A DNA stretch of 64,000 bases from Polynucleobacter sp. MWH-UH24A (GTDB lineage Bacteria > Pseudomonadota > Gammaproteobacteria > Burkholderiales > Burkholderiaceae). Each line of letters starts with the position of its first letter. Positions within the stretch are counted from its first letter, which is position 1. The position numbers and the translations under genes are program-made. This document shows positions 10,836 to 20,662 of this stretch, in pieces. The stretch covers positions 1,851,273 through 1,915,272 of the forward strand of contig NZ_CP061292.1 of assembly GCF_018687475.1 (NCBI RefSeq), in the 5' to 3' direction. Below the pieces are notes generated by a model. That model was not told where the DNA came from and did no database searches. It saw only the letters and a list, made by a program, of their open reading frames with translations.

Positions 10836-11667
10836 CGGCGTTGTCCAATTGTAAATTTTGTACGATACGAATTACGGGATCTGCTTGATTAAGTGAGTAA
10901 AAATGCAGACCAGGTACTCCAGCAACGATGAGTTGTTCGCATAGTGCACTGACTACGTCCTCACCAAATGCCTTAATTGAAGCGCTGTCATCGCCATAAG
11001 CCAAAAGACGCAAACGAATCCAACGCGGAATTTCTGCGCCGCATGCATCTGAAAACCGGAGTAATTGGGTACTGCTTGTAATTGGCATAATGCCGGCAAC
11101 CACAGGCACATCAACACCCAATTGATAAGCGTCGTCCACAAACCGAAAATAGGCATCGCTATTAAAAAAGTATTGGGTAATTGCTGAGTTGGCACCGGCC
11201 TTAATTTTTTGAGCAAAGTATGCAATATCTTTGCTTGGGGATTGTGCTTGAGGATGCGTCTCTGGATAAGCTGCTACCTCGATATGAAACCAATCACCGG
11301 TCTGTTGGCGAATGAATTCAACGAGTTGGTTGGCATGCTGTAACTCACCGTACTGACCCATGCCAGATGGCAAATCACCGCGTAACGCCACAATCCGTTT
11401 GATGCCCAATGCCTTGTATTGCGAGAGAAGCTGCGTAATCAATTCTTTGGAACTGCCGACACACGATAAATGGGGCGCAACGAGCTCTCCGGCCCGATGA
11501 ATAGCCTCAACCGTCTGCAAGGTTCCTGATTGAGTCGATCCGCCCGCACCAAAGGTTACTGAGTAAAAGGCGGGCTTTAATGCCGCTGAAATTCGCTCCC
11601 GCGTTTGTAGCAAACGCGCTTCCCCCTCCGGGGTTTTGGGAGGGAAGAACTCGACGCTTAACTCCAT
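10825..11667 (-). CDS. metF: 5,10-methylenetetrahydrofolate reductase
   Basis: MetF reduces methylene-THF to 5-methyl-THF, the methyl donor for homocysteine methylation. The 280-residue protein has the TIM-barrel marks SVEFFPPKT at the N-terminus (FAD/NADH side), SVTFGAGGST, and LRGDLP around residue 100. The substrate-binding segment ITQYFF and PVVAGIMPI follow. The AAGGG-type ribosome site upstream of the ATG is well placed. It lies 18 bases downstream of ahcY and is probably co-transcribed with it, so the ahcY leader switch may also affect metF message level if it acts on stability or termination. Confidence 0.95.
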   Translation of the reverse strand: MELSVEFFPPKTPEGEARLLQTRERISAALKPAFYSVTFGAGGSTQSGTLQTVEAIHRAGELVAPHLSCVGSSKELITQLLSQYKALGIKRIVALRGDLPSGMGQYGELQHANQLVEFIRQQTGDWFHIEVAAYPETHPQAQSPSKDIAYFAQKIKAGANSAITQYFFNSDAYFRFVDDAYQLGVDVPVVAGIMPITSSTQLLRFSDACGAEIPRWIRLRLLAYGDDSASIKAFGEDVVSALCEQLIVAGVPGLHFYSLNQADPVIRIVQNLQLDNAAKP

Positions 11668-11685
11668 AGCAGACCCTTTAAGCTT

Positions 11686-13125
11686 TTAATAACGATAGGT
11701 TTCAGGCTTAAAGGGGCCTTCCTTCTGAACCCCAATATAGGCGGCCTGCTGATCTGATAGCTCAGTGAGCTGCGCATTCAATTTCTTAAGCTGCAAACGG
11801 GCAACTTTTTCGTCTAAGTGCTTAGGCAAGGTATAGACCCCTACAGGGTATTTATTGGTTCCTGCCGCTCCCCAGAGTTCGATCTGCGCAATCACTTGAT
11901 TCGCAAACGAAGAGCTCATGACATACGAGGGATGCCCTGTGCCGCAACCTAAATTGACTAATCGGCCCTTGGCCAAAATAATAAGGCGCTTTTCAGGAAG
12001 CCCATTTGCCGCTGGGAAAATGACATGATCAACTTGAGGCTTAATTTCTTCCCATTGGTATTTTTCAATACTGGCAATATCAATTTCATTATCAAAATGG
12101 CCAATATTGCAAACAATCGCCTGGTCTTTCATTTTCTTCATGTGATCATGCGTTATGACGTGATAGTTACCTGTCGCTGTAACAAAGATATCGGCTTTAT
12201 CAGCGGCGTACTCCATTGTCACCACACGATACCCTTCCATCGCGGCCTGTAATGCACAGATCGGGTCAACTTCGGTCACCCATACTTGAGCGGAGAGTGC
12301 ACGTAATGCTTGGGCTGAACCTTTACCTACATCACCATAACCAGCCACAACGGCTACCTTACCGGCAATCATGACATCGGTCGCACGCTTAATCGCATCC
12401 ACTAAAGATTCGCGGCAGCCATATAAGTTATCAAATTTACTCTTGGTTACGGAGTCGTTGACGTTAATGGCCGGGAAATGCAGCTCGCCCTTTGCATGCA
12501 TTTGATAGAGACGATGCACACCCGTCGTTGTCTCTTCAGTAACGCCGTTAACTTTGGCTAATCGCGTTGAATACCATGTTGGATCAATCGCCAATTTACT
12601 CTTAATTGCCGCAAAAAGAATCCGTTCCTCTTCGCTGGTTGGATGATTGAGAACGGCTAGATCTTTTTCAGCCTTAGTACCTAAATGCAGCAATAAGGTT
12701 GCGTCGCCACCATCATCCAAGATCATATTGCTATAACCACCGTCTGCCCATTCAAAGATCTTGTGGGTGAAATCCCAATACTGCTCAAGAGTCTCGCCTT
12801 TGATCGCAAATACGGGGGTGCCATTCGCAGCGATTGCGGCGGCGGCATGATCTTGTGTTGAATATATATTGCACGACGCCCAACGGACTTCGGCACCTAA
12901 GGCTTCAAGGGTCTCAATGAGAACGGCGGTCTGAATTGTCATGTGTAACGATCCGGTAATGCGTGCGCCCCGTAAGGGTTGCTTGGCGGCAAACTCTTCG
13001 CGGATAGCCATCAAACCGGGCATCTCGGTTTCAGCAATTTTGATTTCTTTACGACCAAAATCGGCCAAACCAATATCGGCAATTGCAAAATCGCCATTTA
13101 GCTTCAAATCAGCAACAGTATTCAT
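11686..13125 (-). CDS. ahcY: S-adenosylhomocysteine hydrolase
   Basis: AhcY splits S-adenosylhomocysteine into adenosine and homocysteine and so relieves product inhibition of methyltransferases. The 479-residue protein has the NAD-binding loop [13 protein letters not shown], the catalytic region [18 protein letters not shown] with the lysine that contacts the ribose, and the C-terminal KPETYRY ending that reaches the neighbouring subunit. A GGAG ribosome site lies six bases before the ATG and is part of a riboswitch expression platform described separately. The gene stands between metK and metF, making a compact methionine-cycle block. Confidence 0.97.
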   Translation of the reverse strand: MNTVADLKLNGDFAIADIGLADFGRKEIKIAETEMPGLMAIREEFAAKQPLRGARITGSLHMTIQTAVLIETLEALGAEVRWASCNIYSTQDHAAAAIAANGTPVFAIKGETLEQYWDFTHKIFEWADGGYSNMILDDGGDATLLLHLGTKAEKDLAVLNHPTSEEERILFAAIKSKLAIDPTWYSTRLAKVNGVTEETTTGVHRLYQMHAKGELHFPAINVNDSVTKSKFDNLYGCRESLVDAIKRATDVMIAGKVAVVAGYGDVGKGSAQALRALSAQVWVTEVDPICALQAAMEGYRVVTMEYAADKADIFVTATGNYHVITHDHMKKMKDQAIVCNIGHFDNEIDIASIEKYQWEEIKPQVDHVIFPAANGLPEKRLIILAKGRLVNLGCGTGHPSYVMSSSFANQVIAQIELWGAAGTNKYPVGVYTLPKHLDEKVARLQLKKLNAQLTELSDQQAAYIGVQKEGPFKPETYRY

Positions 13126-13130
13126 GAATA

Positions 13131-13197
13131 GCTCCAGCTAAAGAATGCTAGTGGAGCCAGTATTGACTCGCTAACCGCTAGCATTCGGGTTAGCGAG
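13131..13197 (-). promoter_or_regulatory. Expression platform of the ahcY riboswitch (ribosome-site sequestering)
   Basis: Three perfect pairings compete. (A) CTCGCTAACC (13197-13188) with GGTTAGCGAG (13176-13167). (B) GAATGCTAG (13186-13178) with CTAGCATTC (13151-13143). (C) GCTCCA (13157-13152) with TGGAGC (13136-13131), which contains the ahcY ribosome site. Arm A shares CTCGC with the 3' side of the aptamer's closing stem, and its loop holds the 5' arm of B. B encloses GCTCCA in its loop and would block C. The inferred logic: SAH bound gives P1 + B with the ribosome site free; SAH absent gives A + C with the site hidden. Confidence 0.75.
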
Positions 13198-13282
13198 CGC
13201 AGTTGCAATGAAGTTACTAAGTAACTCCCCTCCAAGCCTGGGGGGCGAAAATACGCCCCTTGCAACGCTCCTTGAAGGAATT
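13192..13282 (-). promoter_or_regulatory. SAH riboswitch aptamer upstream of ahcY
   Basis: Read on the minus strand, the leader has AAGGAGCGTTGCAA at 13276-13263, a GGGGCG/CGCCCC hairpin with an AU-rich loop, CCAGGCTTGGA, and TTGCAACTGCGCTCGC closing at 13192. The GAGCG and CGCTC ends can form stem P1. This order of blocks matches the known SAH-element consensus found upstream of ahcY in beta- and gammaproteobacteria, including the CCAGGCU core. It is immediately upstream of the gene that degrades SAH. A TACAAT sequence at 13294-13289 could be a -10 box, but no clear -35 is seen, so transcription may also come through from metK. Confidence 0.88.
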
Positions 13283-13306
13283 GCCTAAATTGTAATCAAT
13301 TTCGGG

Positions 13307-14473
13307 CTAGAGGCCTGCCGCACCCTTCAAAGCAGCCGCTTTATCCTTGCGTTCCCAAGTGAACTCAGGCTCCTCACGGCCAAAATGGCCATATGCAGCG
13401 GTCTTTTTGTAAATGGGTCGCAAAAGATCAAGCATTTTCACAATACCTTTCGGGCGAAGATCAAAATGCTCCGATACGAGTTTTGCAATCTGCTCGTCGG
13501 CAATCTTGCCCGTACCAAAGGTGCTAACCATGACCGATGTGGGACGGGCGACACCAATCGCATACGAAATTTGGATGAGGCATTTGCTTGCCAAACCAGC
13601 AGCAACCACGTTCTTCGCTACATAGCGGCCAGCATAGGCAGCGGATCGATCAACCTTCGATGGATCTTTTCCAGAAAATGCACCGCCGCCATGAGGAGCG
13701 GCACCGCCATAGGTATCCACAATAATTTTGCGACCTGTAAGACCACAATCGCCTTGCGGACCTCCAATTACAAAGCGACCGGTTGGATTCACTAAATATT
13801 TAATATCCCCTTTAATTAAATGCTTTGGTAAAACTGGTTTGATAATTTCTTCAATCACTGCTTCACGCAATTTCTCCAAAGGAATATCAGCAGCATGCTG
13901 AGTCGATAGCACCACGGTATCGATCGAGTCTGGTTTTCCATCTACATAACGTAAGGTCACTTGGGATTTTGCATCGGGGCGCAACCAATTTAGGCGTCCA
14001 TCACGACGCAATTGAGATTGACGCTCCACCAGGCGGTGCGACAAATAAATTGGTAAAGGCATTAGCTCAGGAGTCTCATCACAGGCATAACCAAACATTA
14101 ATCCCTGATCACCAGCGCCTTGATCCAAACCATCATCGTGTGCCTTATCAACGCCCTGAGCAATGTCTGGACTCTGTTTGTCATAGGCTACCAAAACTGC
14201 GCACCCTTTGTAATCGATGCCATATTCTGTGTTGTCATACCCGATCTCGCGCAAAGTATTGCGTGCGACTTGAATGTAATCAACATTGGCGTTAGTTGTG
14301 ATTTCGCCGGCAAGAACCACTAAGCCAGTGTTGCAAAGGGTCTCGGCAGCAACACGTGCCTTCGGGTCCTGCGCCAAAATGGCATCTAGGATTGAATCCG
14401 AGATTTGGTCTGCAACTTTATCGGGATGTCCTTCAGAAACAGATTCTGAGGTAAAGAAATAATCGTTAGCCAT
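13307..14473 (-). CDS. metK: S-adenosylmethionine synthetase
   Basis: MetK forms SAM from methionine and ATP. The 388-residue product starts [19 protein letters not shown], with the substrate histidine in [17 protein letters not shown] (the adenine/Met loop) and the phosphate-binding [19 protein letters not shown] follow. I use the ATG at 14473 because it opens at the family N-terminus and has GGAG seven bases upstream; a start further upstream would add twelve unrelated residues. It lies upstream of ahcY on the same strand, with the SAH riboswitch in the gap between them, and is divergent from an acyltransferase gene. Confidence 0.96.
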   Translation of the reverse strand: MANDYFFTSESVSEGHPDKVADQISDSILDAILAQDPKARVAAETLCNTGLVVLAGEITTNANVDYIQVARNTLREIGYDNTEYGIDYKGCAVLVAYDKQSPDIAQGVDKAHDDGLDQGAGDQGLMFGYACDETPELMPLPIYLSHRLVERQSQLRRDGRLNWLRPDAKSQVTLRYVDGKPDSIDTVVLSTQHAADIPLEKLREAVIEEIIKPVLPKHLIKGDIKYLVNPTGRFVIGGPQGDCGLTGRKIIVDTYGGAAPHGGGAFSGKDPSKVDRSAAYAGRYVAKNVVAAGLASKCLIQISYAIGVARPTSVMVSTFGTGKIADEQIAKLVSEHFDLRPKGIVKMLDLLRPIYKKTAAYGHFGREEPEFTWERKDKAAALKGAAGL

Positions 14474-14651
14474 TCTATTCTCCATTTGTTTAAGCACTGA
14501 CAACGCCACGTGCCGGGGAATACAACGGCGACGCTTTAGCAGATTTTTTTAATTCGCCCCGCAAGTTGTCTTTAACTCGGCGAATAATAGGATTCTATCT
14601 TATTTAACGACTGGTCGCTAAACCCCATTTTGAATTGAATATCATTAGCAC

Positions 14652-15512
14652 ATGTCACATTGGGCGTTGCATTTCATTCTAAAAAGTGTCGCCAGTCTCC
14701 CTTTGGGTTTGGCCCAAATTCTGGGTGGCTTCGGCGGGATTGTGGCCTTCACTTTTTTTCCTCATTTTCGGAGCTTATTTCAAGAAAATTACCACCACGC
14801 TATGCAACTGCATGGCAAGAAAACCCATTCGTTGAAAGCAGCAGCAGCCTCGGGAATGCTATTTATCGACAGTCTTTGGATCTGGCATAACCCCCAAAAG
14901 GCCCTTGAACGGGCTGACGTTCAAGACTGGAGCCCAGTCGACCAAGCGGTTCAAGAGGGCAAGGGCTTAGTGATGCTCACACCCCACCTAGGGGGCTTTG
15001 AAATCATCCCTCGGATACTGGCTACTCATTTCCCGGCAACCATTTTGTATCGACCGGCTCGTCAAGAATGGTTAAATAACCTCATTGAGGAGCAGCGCGC
15101 CTATCCGAACATGCATTTTGTGCCTACAAACCTCCAGGGAGTTCGCAAAATGGTTAAAGCCCTTCAGGAGGGCGAGGCAATTGGCATTCTTCCAGATCAA
15201 GTTCCCAGTGGTGGCGATGGGGTGTGGGTGAAGTTTTTTAATCGATACGCCTACACCACACCCCTGCCGGCTCGCCTGGCCAATCGTAACCAAACCCCGG
15301 TCATTCTGTTCTCAGCAATTCGTAAATCACTCGGCCAGGGCTGGACGATTAAAGCCCATCGCTTGGCATCCTTTTCTGATGATGCGCATCATGCGGCAAC
15401 GCAAATGAACCAAGCCATCGAGGCGGTCATTCTTGAGGCTCCAGAACAATTCATTTGGTCATACAACCGCTATAAACACCCGGAGGGTGCAGAACTTCCA
15501 CCCCAAGAGTAA
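14652..15512 (+). CDS. LpxL/LpxM-family lipid A acyltransferase (first copy)
   Basis: This 286-residue inner-membrane-associated protein belongs to the lysophospholipid/late lipid A acyltransferase family (LpxL/HtrB, LpxM). The HX4E catalytic motif is HLGGFE at residues 112-117. A hydrophobic N-terminal helix (about residues 8-35) anchors it. ILPDQVPSGGDGVWVKFF and the C-terminal WSYNRYKHPEG box (RYKxRP-like) are also typical. It would transfer a secondary acyl chain to Kdo-lipid A. A second copy follows after 8 bases, so the pair probably adds the two secondary acyl chains. Which copy is LpxL and which LpxM cannot be told from the sequence alone. Confidence 0.85.
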   Translation: MSHWALHFILKSVASLPLGLAQILGGFGGIVAFTFFPHFRSLFQENYHHAMQLHGKKTHSLKAAAASGMLFIDSLWIWHNPQKALERADVQDWSPVDQAVQEGKGLVMLTPHLGGFEIIPRILATHFPATILYRPARQEWLNNLIEEQRAYPNMHFVPTNLQGVRKMVKALQEGEAIGILPDQVPSGGDGVWVKFFNRYAYTTPLPARLANRNQTPVILFSAIRKSLGQGWTIKAHRLASFSDDAHHAATQMNQAIEAVILEAPEQFIWSYNRYKHPEGAELPPQE

Positions 15513-15520
15513 ATGATTTG

Positions 15521-16420
15521 ATGAGCTGGCTGCATACCTTCTTGAATTACATTGGCCTAAGTATTCTGAGGCTTTTTGCTTTCTTGCCCTACGCCTGGAC
15601 GGTTCAAACCGGATATGCCCTCGGATATTTATTTGGACGACTTCCCCATCAACGCAAATATGTGGTGCTTCGAAATTTACAACTCTGTTTTCCAAATCTT
15701 ACCTCCCATCAAATACAAAGATTGGCTAACGAACATTGGCGACTCTTAGGGCGCGCCGTAATCGAACGAAGCCGTGTTTGGCTTGGTAGTGCAAAACAAA
15801 TTTTTTCCTTGGTTGATATTGAAAGTGAAATTCCTCTGGGCGATAACAAGCCCAGAATTTTGGTGATTCCCCACTTTGTCGGTTTTGAATGCGGATTTAT
15901 GGCACTTTCTGCCCTTGGGGAAAAGAATGGCTGGCAGCGCGGCGCCGGACTTTATCAAAACATGAAAAATCCATTTTTCAATCAAAAAATCATCGAATGG
16001 CGCAACCGCTTTGGTGCTAAATCGATTAATCGTCAGAATCGGCTCTTTGATTTAATTCGGGAGATTCGGAAGGGTAATTTTGTCGTGATTGCACCTGATA
16101 TCGATTTAGGACCGAAAGACTCGGCGTTTGTACCCTTTTTTGGAATTCAAACCAATACGATTACTGCCATTTCACGTCTAGCTAAAGCATGTGGTGCAGA
16201 AGTGTGTTTAATGATCACAACACTCAATCCGGATAAAAGTAAGTACATTTGCAAAATCCACAAAGCATTGCCTAATTTTCCAAGCGATGATCCAGTAGCT
16301 GATACCGCTCGACTAAATCAATGCTTTGAAGAAGAAATTCGTCAACGCCCTGCTGAGTATTATTGGGTTCATAAGCGCTTCAAATATCGACCTCCGGGCG
16401 AAGCAAGCTTGTATGATTAG
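15521..16420 (+). CDS. LpxL/LpxM-family lipid A acyltransferase (second copy)
   Basis: The 299-residue protein is the second late lipid A acyltransferase. It carries HFVGFE (residues 118-123) as the HX4E catalytic motif and APDIDLGPKDSAFVPFFG as the second conserved block. It ends in WVHKRFKYRPPGE, the classic C-terminal RFKxRPxG signature, which the first copy has in weaker form. I chose the ATG at 15521; a TTG one codon earlier is the alternative. It lies 8 bases after the first copy's stop and 24 bases before dapF, so the three genes are likely one operon of envelope functions. Confidence 0.86.
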   Translation: MSWLHTFLNYIGLSILRLFAFLPYAWTVQTGYALGYLFGRLPHQRKYVVLRNLQLCFPNLTSHQIQRLANEHWRLLGRAVIERSRVWLGSAKQIFSLVDIESEIPLGDNKPRILVIPHFVGFECGFMALSALGEKNGWQRGAGLYQNMKNPFFNQKIIEWRNRFGAKSINRQNRLFDLIREIRKGNFVVIAPDIDLGPKDSAFVPFFGIQTNTITAISRLAKACGAEVCLMITTLNPDKSKYICKIHKALPNFPSDDPVADTARLNQCFEEEIRQRPAEYYWVHKRFKYRPPGEASLYD

Positions 16421-16444
16421 GCTCACACAGACCAACTGCATGTT

Positions 16445-17332
16445 ATGACCCGATTACGCTTTACCAAAATGCATGGCGCCGGCAATGATTTTATTGTCAT
16501 TGATGGAACACGCCAAGATATTCGATCAATTACTCCAGCGATATGGCGCAAGCTAGCACATCGTCAACTTGGTGTCGGAGCCGATCAAATTTTGATCGTT
16601 GAACCAAGTAACCTGCCTAATGTCGACTTCAAATACCGCATATTTAATGCCGATGGTGGTGAGGTGGAGCAATGCGGAAATGGCTCGAGATGCTTTGTGC
16701 GTTTTGTGCATGAAGAGGGCTTAAGCACTAAAAATGAAGTTCGAGTTGAAGTCAGCAACGGCCTTCTAACTCTTAAACGCCTAGCCAATGGCTCTGTAGA
16801 GGTTGATATGGGTAGGCCGATTTTTAACCCTCCTGAAATACCTTTCAATCCATCAGGCCTCACAAGTAAACAAGAATTACACGAAACTCTTTATGCGCTC
16901 CCTCTCAGTCGCAATAGCGGCGCGCATGCCGATTGGGTTTCAGCCTTATCGATGGGGAACCCCCATGCCGTTCAAGTCGTTGAAGATCTTGATAGTGCGC
17001 CAGTGTTGATCGATGGGCCTTTAATTGAGTCGCATCCTGCCTTCCCAAATCGAGTCAATGCCGGTTTTATGCAGATTCTTAATCGCCATTCCATTCGATT
17101 GCGAGTCTATGAGCGCGGTGCGGGTGAGACCCTATCGTGCGGTACCGGTGCATGCGCTGCAGCTGTATCGGGGATCCGCCGGGGACTACTAGACTCACCA
17201 GTCAATGTAAGCACCCGCGGCGGAGAACTTGAGATTATGTGGGATGGTTTTAAGAATCCCAACGCGGTAGTGTTAATGCGTGGACCTACGCAAACGGTGT
17301 ACCGTGGCGAAATCGATTTAGATACGCTTTAA
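16445..17332 (+). CDS. dapF: Diaminopimelate epimerase
   Basis: DapF interconverts LL- and meso-diaminopimelate for lysine and peptidoglycan. It is 295 residues with MHGAGNDF at residues 9-16. The two catalytic cysteines are C77 (QCGNGSR) and C232 (SCGTGA). An insert of about ten residues near 150 is longer than in E. coli (274 residues). The last 4 bases overlap the convergent pyrE stop. In E. coli dapF is linked to a DUF484 gene and xerC; here those two lie about 9 kb away and on the other strand, so that linkage is broken. Confidence 0.95.
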   Translation: MTRLRFTKMHGAGNDFIVIDGTRQDIRSITPAIWRKLAHRQLGVGADQILIVEPSNLPNVDFKYRIFNADGGEVEQCGNGSRCFVRFVHEEGLSTKNEVRVEVSNGLLTLKRLANGSVEVDMGRPIFNPPEIPFNPSGLTSKQELHETLYALPLSRNSGAHADWVSALSMGNPHAVQVVEDLDSAPVLIDGPLIESHPAFPNRVNAGFMQILNRHSIRLRVYERGAGETLSCGTGACAAAVSGIRRGLLDSPVNVSTRGGELEIMWDGFKNPNAVVLMRGPTQTVYRGEIDLDTL

Positions 17333-18000
17333 ATTCCGTATCGATTTCGGTAATCTTGAACTGCTGGAAGAAACGTTTGCAATTGCTGGTCATGCGATTG
17401 CTGTAAATAATGCATTAAACCCTCTAGGTTAGCGATTGCAATCACCGGCAATCCAAATTCTTGTCCGACACTTTGCACCGCAGAGTATTGACCAACCTTG
17501 AGCGCATCTCCTGACTTTTCCATTCGATCGAGTGCAATTAATACTGCACAAGGCTTAGCACCAGCTCGAACAATTAAATCAACCGACTCACGCACCGAGG
17601 TGCCCGCTGAAATCACATCATCAATAATGACAACTCGGCCTTTAACGGGAGCACCAATTAAGGTTCCGCCTTCACCATGATCTTTCGCCTCTTTGCGGTT
17701 ATAGGCAAAAGGGGTATTGCGTCCAGAGCGTGCTAGTGCAATTGCCGTACTCGCTGCCAAAGTAATCCCTTTGTATGCGGGCCCAAAGAGCATATCAAAA
17801 TCAATGTTTGATCCAAGCAGTGCGTGCGCGTAAAACTCACCAAGCTTTCCCAGTTGTGCGCCATTATTAAAGAGCCCGGCATTAAAAAAATAGGGGGACA
17901 ATCGCCCGGCCTTCGTTTTAAACTCGCCAAAGGACAATACTTTTGCTTCAAGCGCGAATTGAATAAAGTCCGACTGATTTTTTTCTGGATTTACACTCAT
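17329..18000 (-). CDS. pyrE: Orotate phosphoribosyltransferase
   Basis: PyrE makes orotidine 5'-phosphate from orotate and PRPP in pyrimidine synthesis. The PRPP-binding motif is [14 protein letters not shown] near residue 125, with the flexible catalytic loop [13 protein letters not shown] before it. The N-terminal [22 protein letters not shown] is typical. Length, 223 residues, is near the family's 213. Its start codon is only 8 bases from the divergent exonuclease III start, so its promoter must lie inside that neighbouring gene. I see no attenuator-like hairpin in the short leader. Confidence 0.94.
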   Translation of the reverse strand: MSVNPEKNQSDFIQFALEAKVLSFGEFKTKAGRLSPYFFNAGLFNNGAQLGKLGEFYAHALLGSNIDFDMLFGPAYKGITLAASTAIALARSGRNTPFAYNRKEAKDHGEGGTLIGAPVKGRVVIIDDVISAGTSVRESVDLIVRAGAKPCAVLIALDRMEKSGDALKVGQYSAVQSVGQEFGLPVIAIANLEGLMHYLQQSHDQQLQTFLPAVQDYRNRYGI

Positions 18001-18008
18001 AGGTCTGT

Positions 18009-18791
18009 ATGTTACGCATCATTTCTGCCAATCTCAATGGCATTCGCTCCGCAGCCAAAAAAGGCTTTATGGAGTGGATGCACGATCAACATGCTGATTT
18101 TATCTGCGTACAAGAACTCAAAGCGCAAGAGTCTGACCTAGAGCCAGCAATTCGCTCTCCCAACGAACTAAATTCGTATTTTCATTACGCTGAGAAAAAA
18201 GGGTATAGCGGTGCGGGAATCTACACCCCCCACCCCATTGATGATCTGCAAATTGGATTTGGTAATCCCGAATTCGATGCCGAGGGGCGTTATGTTGAAA
18301 TTTCGATCGGTTCCCTTTCAGTGGTCTCAGTTTATATGCCATCCGGCTCAAGCTCACCTGAACGCCAAGAGGCTAAATTTCGCTTTCTAGATGCCTTTTT
18401 ACCCCATCTCATCAAACTCAAACAAAAAGGTCGGCAGGTTGTTTTGTGCGGTGACGTCAATATTGCACATCAAGAAATTGATTTGAAGAACTGGAAAGGG
18501 AATCTAAAGAATTCTGGGTTCTTACCCGAAGAGCGCGCTTGGTTAACCAGGCTTTTTACGAAGGAGGGTTATATGGATGTTTATCGACATCTCGAGCCTC
18601 ACGCAAGCGATAGCTGCTATACCTGGTGGAGTCAACGAGGCCAAGCGTATGCCAAGAATGTAGGGTGGCGTATTGATTATCAAATCGCCACACCAGAGTT
18701 TGGCAAGTCCGCTAAAAAGGCTGGTGTTTATAAAAAGCAGCGCTTCTCAGACCATGCGCCGCTTATGATTGAGTACGACTGGGCACTTTAA
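18009..18791 (+). CDS. xth: Exodeoxyribonuclease III (AP endonuclease family)
   Basis: This 260-residue Mg-dependent nuclease of the ExoIII/APE family cleaves at abasic sites and trims 3' ends in base-excision repair. It has the N-terminal RIISANLNGIRSA, the metal ligand glutamate in VQELKA, the catalytic GDVNIAHQEIDLKN and WRIDYQIA, and the terminal SDHAPLMI histidine block. The gene starts 8 bases from divergent pyrE. Its last 29 bases overlap the 3' end of the convergent AmpG-like gene. Confidence 0.92.
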   Translation: MLRIISANLNGIRSAAKKGFMEWMHDQHADFICVQELKAQESDLEPAIRSPNELNSYFHYAEKKGYSGAGIYTPHPIDDLQIGFGNPEFDAEGRYVEISIGSLSVVSVYMPSGSSSPERQEAKFRFLDAFLPHLIKLKQKGRQVVLCGDVNIAHQEIDLKNWKGNLKNSGFLPEERAWLTRLFTKEGYMDVYRHLEPHASDSCYTWWSQRGQAYAKNVGWRIDYQIATPEFGKSAKKAGVYKKQRFSDHAPLMIEYDWAL

Positions 18792-20088
18792 CCTGCATCC
18801 GGATTGCAATCCCAATCAAGATAAGCACCGGGATACCAATGAGTGCGGTCGAGATAAAAAAGCTCTCGTAGCCAAAGCGGTCAACATATACTCCAGAAAA
18901 TCCGGCCATCCATTTTGGTAGCAATACCATCATTGAACTAAATAATGCATATTGCGTTGCTGAGTACTGCACATTAGTTAATGAAGATAGATAAGCAATA
19001 AAAGCAGCCGAGGCGATACCAGAGCTCAGATTATCCGCTGAGATCACCCAAATTAAACCCGTCAAATCATGACCGCGTGTACTAAGCCAAGCAAAAAGAA
19101 GATTACTGGCTGCTGAGAGAATGGCTCCCAAAAATAAAATACGCATGACACCAAAACGCAATGCCAGAATCCCACCAATAAATGCACCCAATAAGGTCAT
19201 GATGACCCCGAATACTTTTGTGACTGCCGCTACCTCATCCTTGGTATAGCCCATATCGACATAAAACGGGTTCGCCATAATCCCCATAACAACATCACTA
19301 ATGCGGTAGACAGCTATGAGCGCCAGGATTAAAAAAGCATGCCAACGGTACCGACCGATAAAATCTGCAAAGGGCTGAATAAGAGTTTGCAAAAGCCATT
19401 CGCCTGCAGAACGTGCTTTGGGTAATTGGATAATTTGGGGTTCCGGGCTGAGTAACGTTGTTATTACCCCAACGCTCATCGATAACGCCATCACCAAATA
19501 GGCAAATTGCCAGGCGTTCGTAAAGTACAAGCTGGTGCTTTCTTCAGCACGAGCAGCAAGCCACAATGCCCCCGCTCCCGCCCAAATCATCGCCAAGCGA
19601 TACCCTGTTTGATAGCTGGCTGCCAATGCGGCTTGGTACTCGGCTTTGGCCGACTCAATCCGAAAAGCATCAAGCGCAATATCTTGGGTGGCTGAAGCAA
19701 AGGCGACTAATAATGCAAACCAAATAATGACTTGTAAGTCTTGTTTGGGATCGCTCATCGCCATGCCGACTAAGCCGACCATAATGAGCGCTTGAGCAAG
19801 CAACAGCCAACTACGCCGACGCCCAAGACGTTTTGTGATTCCGGGAATTGGTACTCGATCTACCAACGGCGCCCAAAGCCACTTCCCGGCATAAAACAGG
19901 CCAACCCATGATAAATAGCCAATGGTGCTGCGATCAATACCGAGCTCTCTGAGACGAAAACTTAAGGTACCTAATACCAAAAGAAGCGGAAGTCCGGCTG
20001 AGAATCCTAAAAAGAAAATACGAATACTGGGCCATTCAAAATAGACCCGTAAATCATTGAACCAAGAGCGAATGCTATTTAGCTCCAC
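18763..20088 (-). CDS. ampG: AmpG-like muropeptide permease (MFS)
   Basis: This 441-residue major-facilitator protein has about twelve hydrophobic segments. AmpG imports GlcNAc-1,6-anhydroMurNAc peptides released by lytic transglycosylases. The segments FFLGFSAGLPLLLVLGTLSF and IGYLSWVGLFYAGKWLWAPLVDR match the AmpG subgroup, as does ATQDIALDAFRI. The start is GTG at 20088, overlapping the metW stop by 14 bases, so translation is likely coupled to metW although the functions are unrelated. With slt in the same window it fits peptidoglycan recycling. The substrate is inferred from family membership. Confidence 0.85.
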   Translation of the reverse strand: MELNSIRSWFNDLRVYFEWPSIRIFFLGFSAGLPLLLVLGTLSFRLRELGIDRSTIGYLSWVGLFYAGKWLWAPLVDRVPIPGITKRLGRRRSWLLLAQALIMVGLVGMAMSDPKQDLQVIIWFALLVAFASATQDIALDAFRIESAKAEYQAALAASYQTGYRLAMIWAGAGALWLAARAEESTSLYFTNAWQFAYLVMALSMSVGVITTLLSPEPQIIQLPKARSAGEWLLQTLIQPFADFIGRYRWHAFLILALIAVYRISDVVMGIMANPFYVDMGYTKDEVAAVTKVFGVIMTLLGAFIGGILALRFGVMRILFLGAILSAASNLLFAWLSTRGHDLTGLIWVISADNLSSGIASAAFIAYLSSLTNVQYSATQYALFSSMMVLLPKWMAGFSGVYVDRFGYESFFISTALIGIPVLILIGIAIRMQVKVPSRTQS

Positions 20089-20662
20089 ACACGCGATAGA
20101 TTGCTAAGCTGCCAAATAAATTAGGTAGCAAGTGGACTGTCTTGCCGTGATGCAAAACAACCCGTCCCAAAATTTCAATTCCTAATTTGTGTGCCAAGGC
20201 TTCAAAATCAGCAATGGTCAGAACTCGGACATTGGGCGTATTAAACCACTCGTATGGTAATGATTTCGAAACGGGCATGCGACCCAGAGCAACCGCATAA
20301 CGGTGCGACCAGTGTCCAAAATTTGGAAACGAGACAACGCATTGTTTTCCGACACGTACAACTTCTCGCAAAATACGCTCCGTTTGATGAATCGTCTGCA
20401 AGGTCTGCGATAACACGACGGTATCAAAACTTTGATCCTTGAAAAGCGCTAAACCGCCTTCCAAATCCTGCTGGATTACATTTAGGCCCTTTTCCACACA
20501 AGCCAATACAGCAGTATCGGTAATTTCAACACCATAAGTGATTGCCTTGCGCTTTGCACGAATGAACTCGAGGAACGAGCCGTCACCACAACCTAAATCC
20601 AGCAAGGAGCTGTTCGTTTCAACCCAATTCGCGATCGCATCAAAATCGGATCTTAATTGCAT
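20075..20662 (-). CDS. metW: MetW methyltransferase-fold protein
   Basis: MetW is a 195-residue Rossmann methyltransferase-fold protein that is nearly always paired with MetX. In Pseudomonas and related bacteria MetW is needed for full MetX activity. The SAM-type motif is [14 protein letters not shown] (residues 20-33), followed by YGVEI and the FPNFGHW and [17 protein letters not shown] blocks specific to MetW. Its start overlaps the metX stop by 10 bases, in keeping with a paired complex. No methyl acceptor is known. Confidence 0.93.
   Translation of the reverse strand: MQLRSDFDAIANWVETNSSLLDLGCGDGSFLEFIRAKRKAITYGVEITDTAVLACVEKGLNVIQQDLEGGLALFKDQSFDTVVLSQTLQTIHQTERILREVVRVGKQCVVSFPNFGHWSHRYAVALGRMPVSKSLPYEWFNTPNVRVLTIADFEALAHKLGIEILGRVVLHHGKTVHLLPNLFGSLAIYRVCGAK

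Noticed and set aside
14474-14651. Possible SAM riboswitch in the gap upstream of metK
   Set aside because: I looked for SAM-I/II/III/IV-type cores on the minus strand and saw none; only the ordinary GGAG ribosome site near the ATG is clear.
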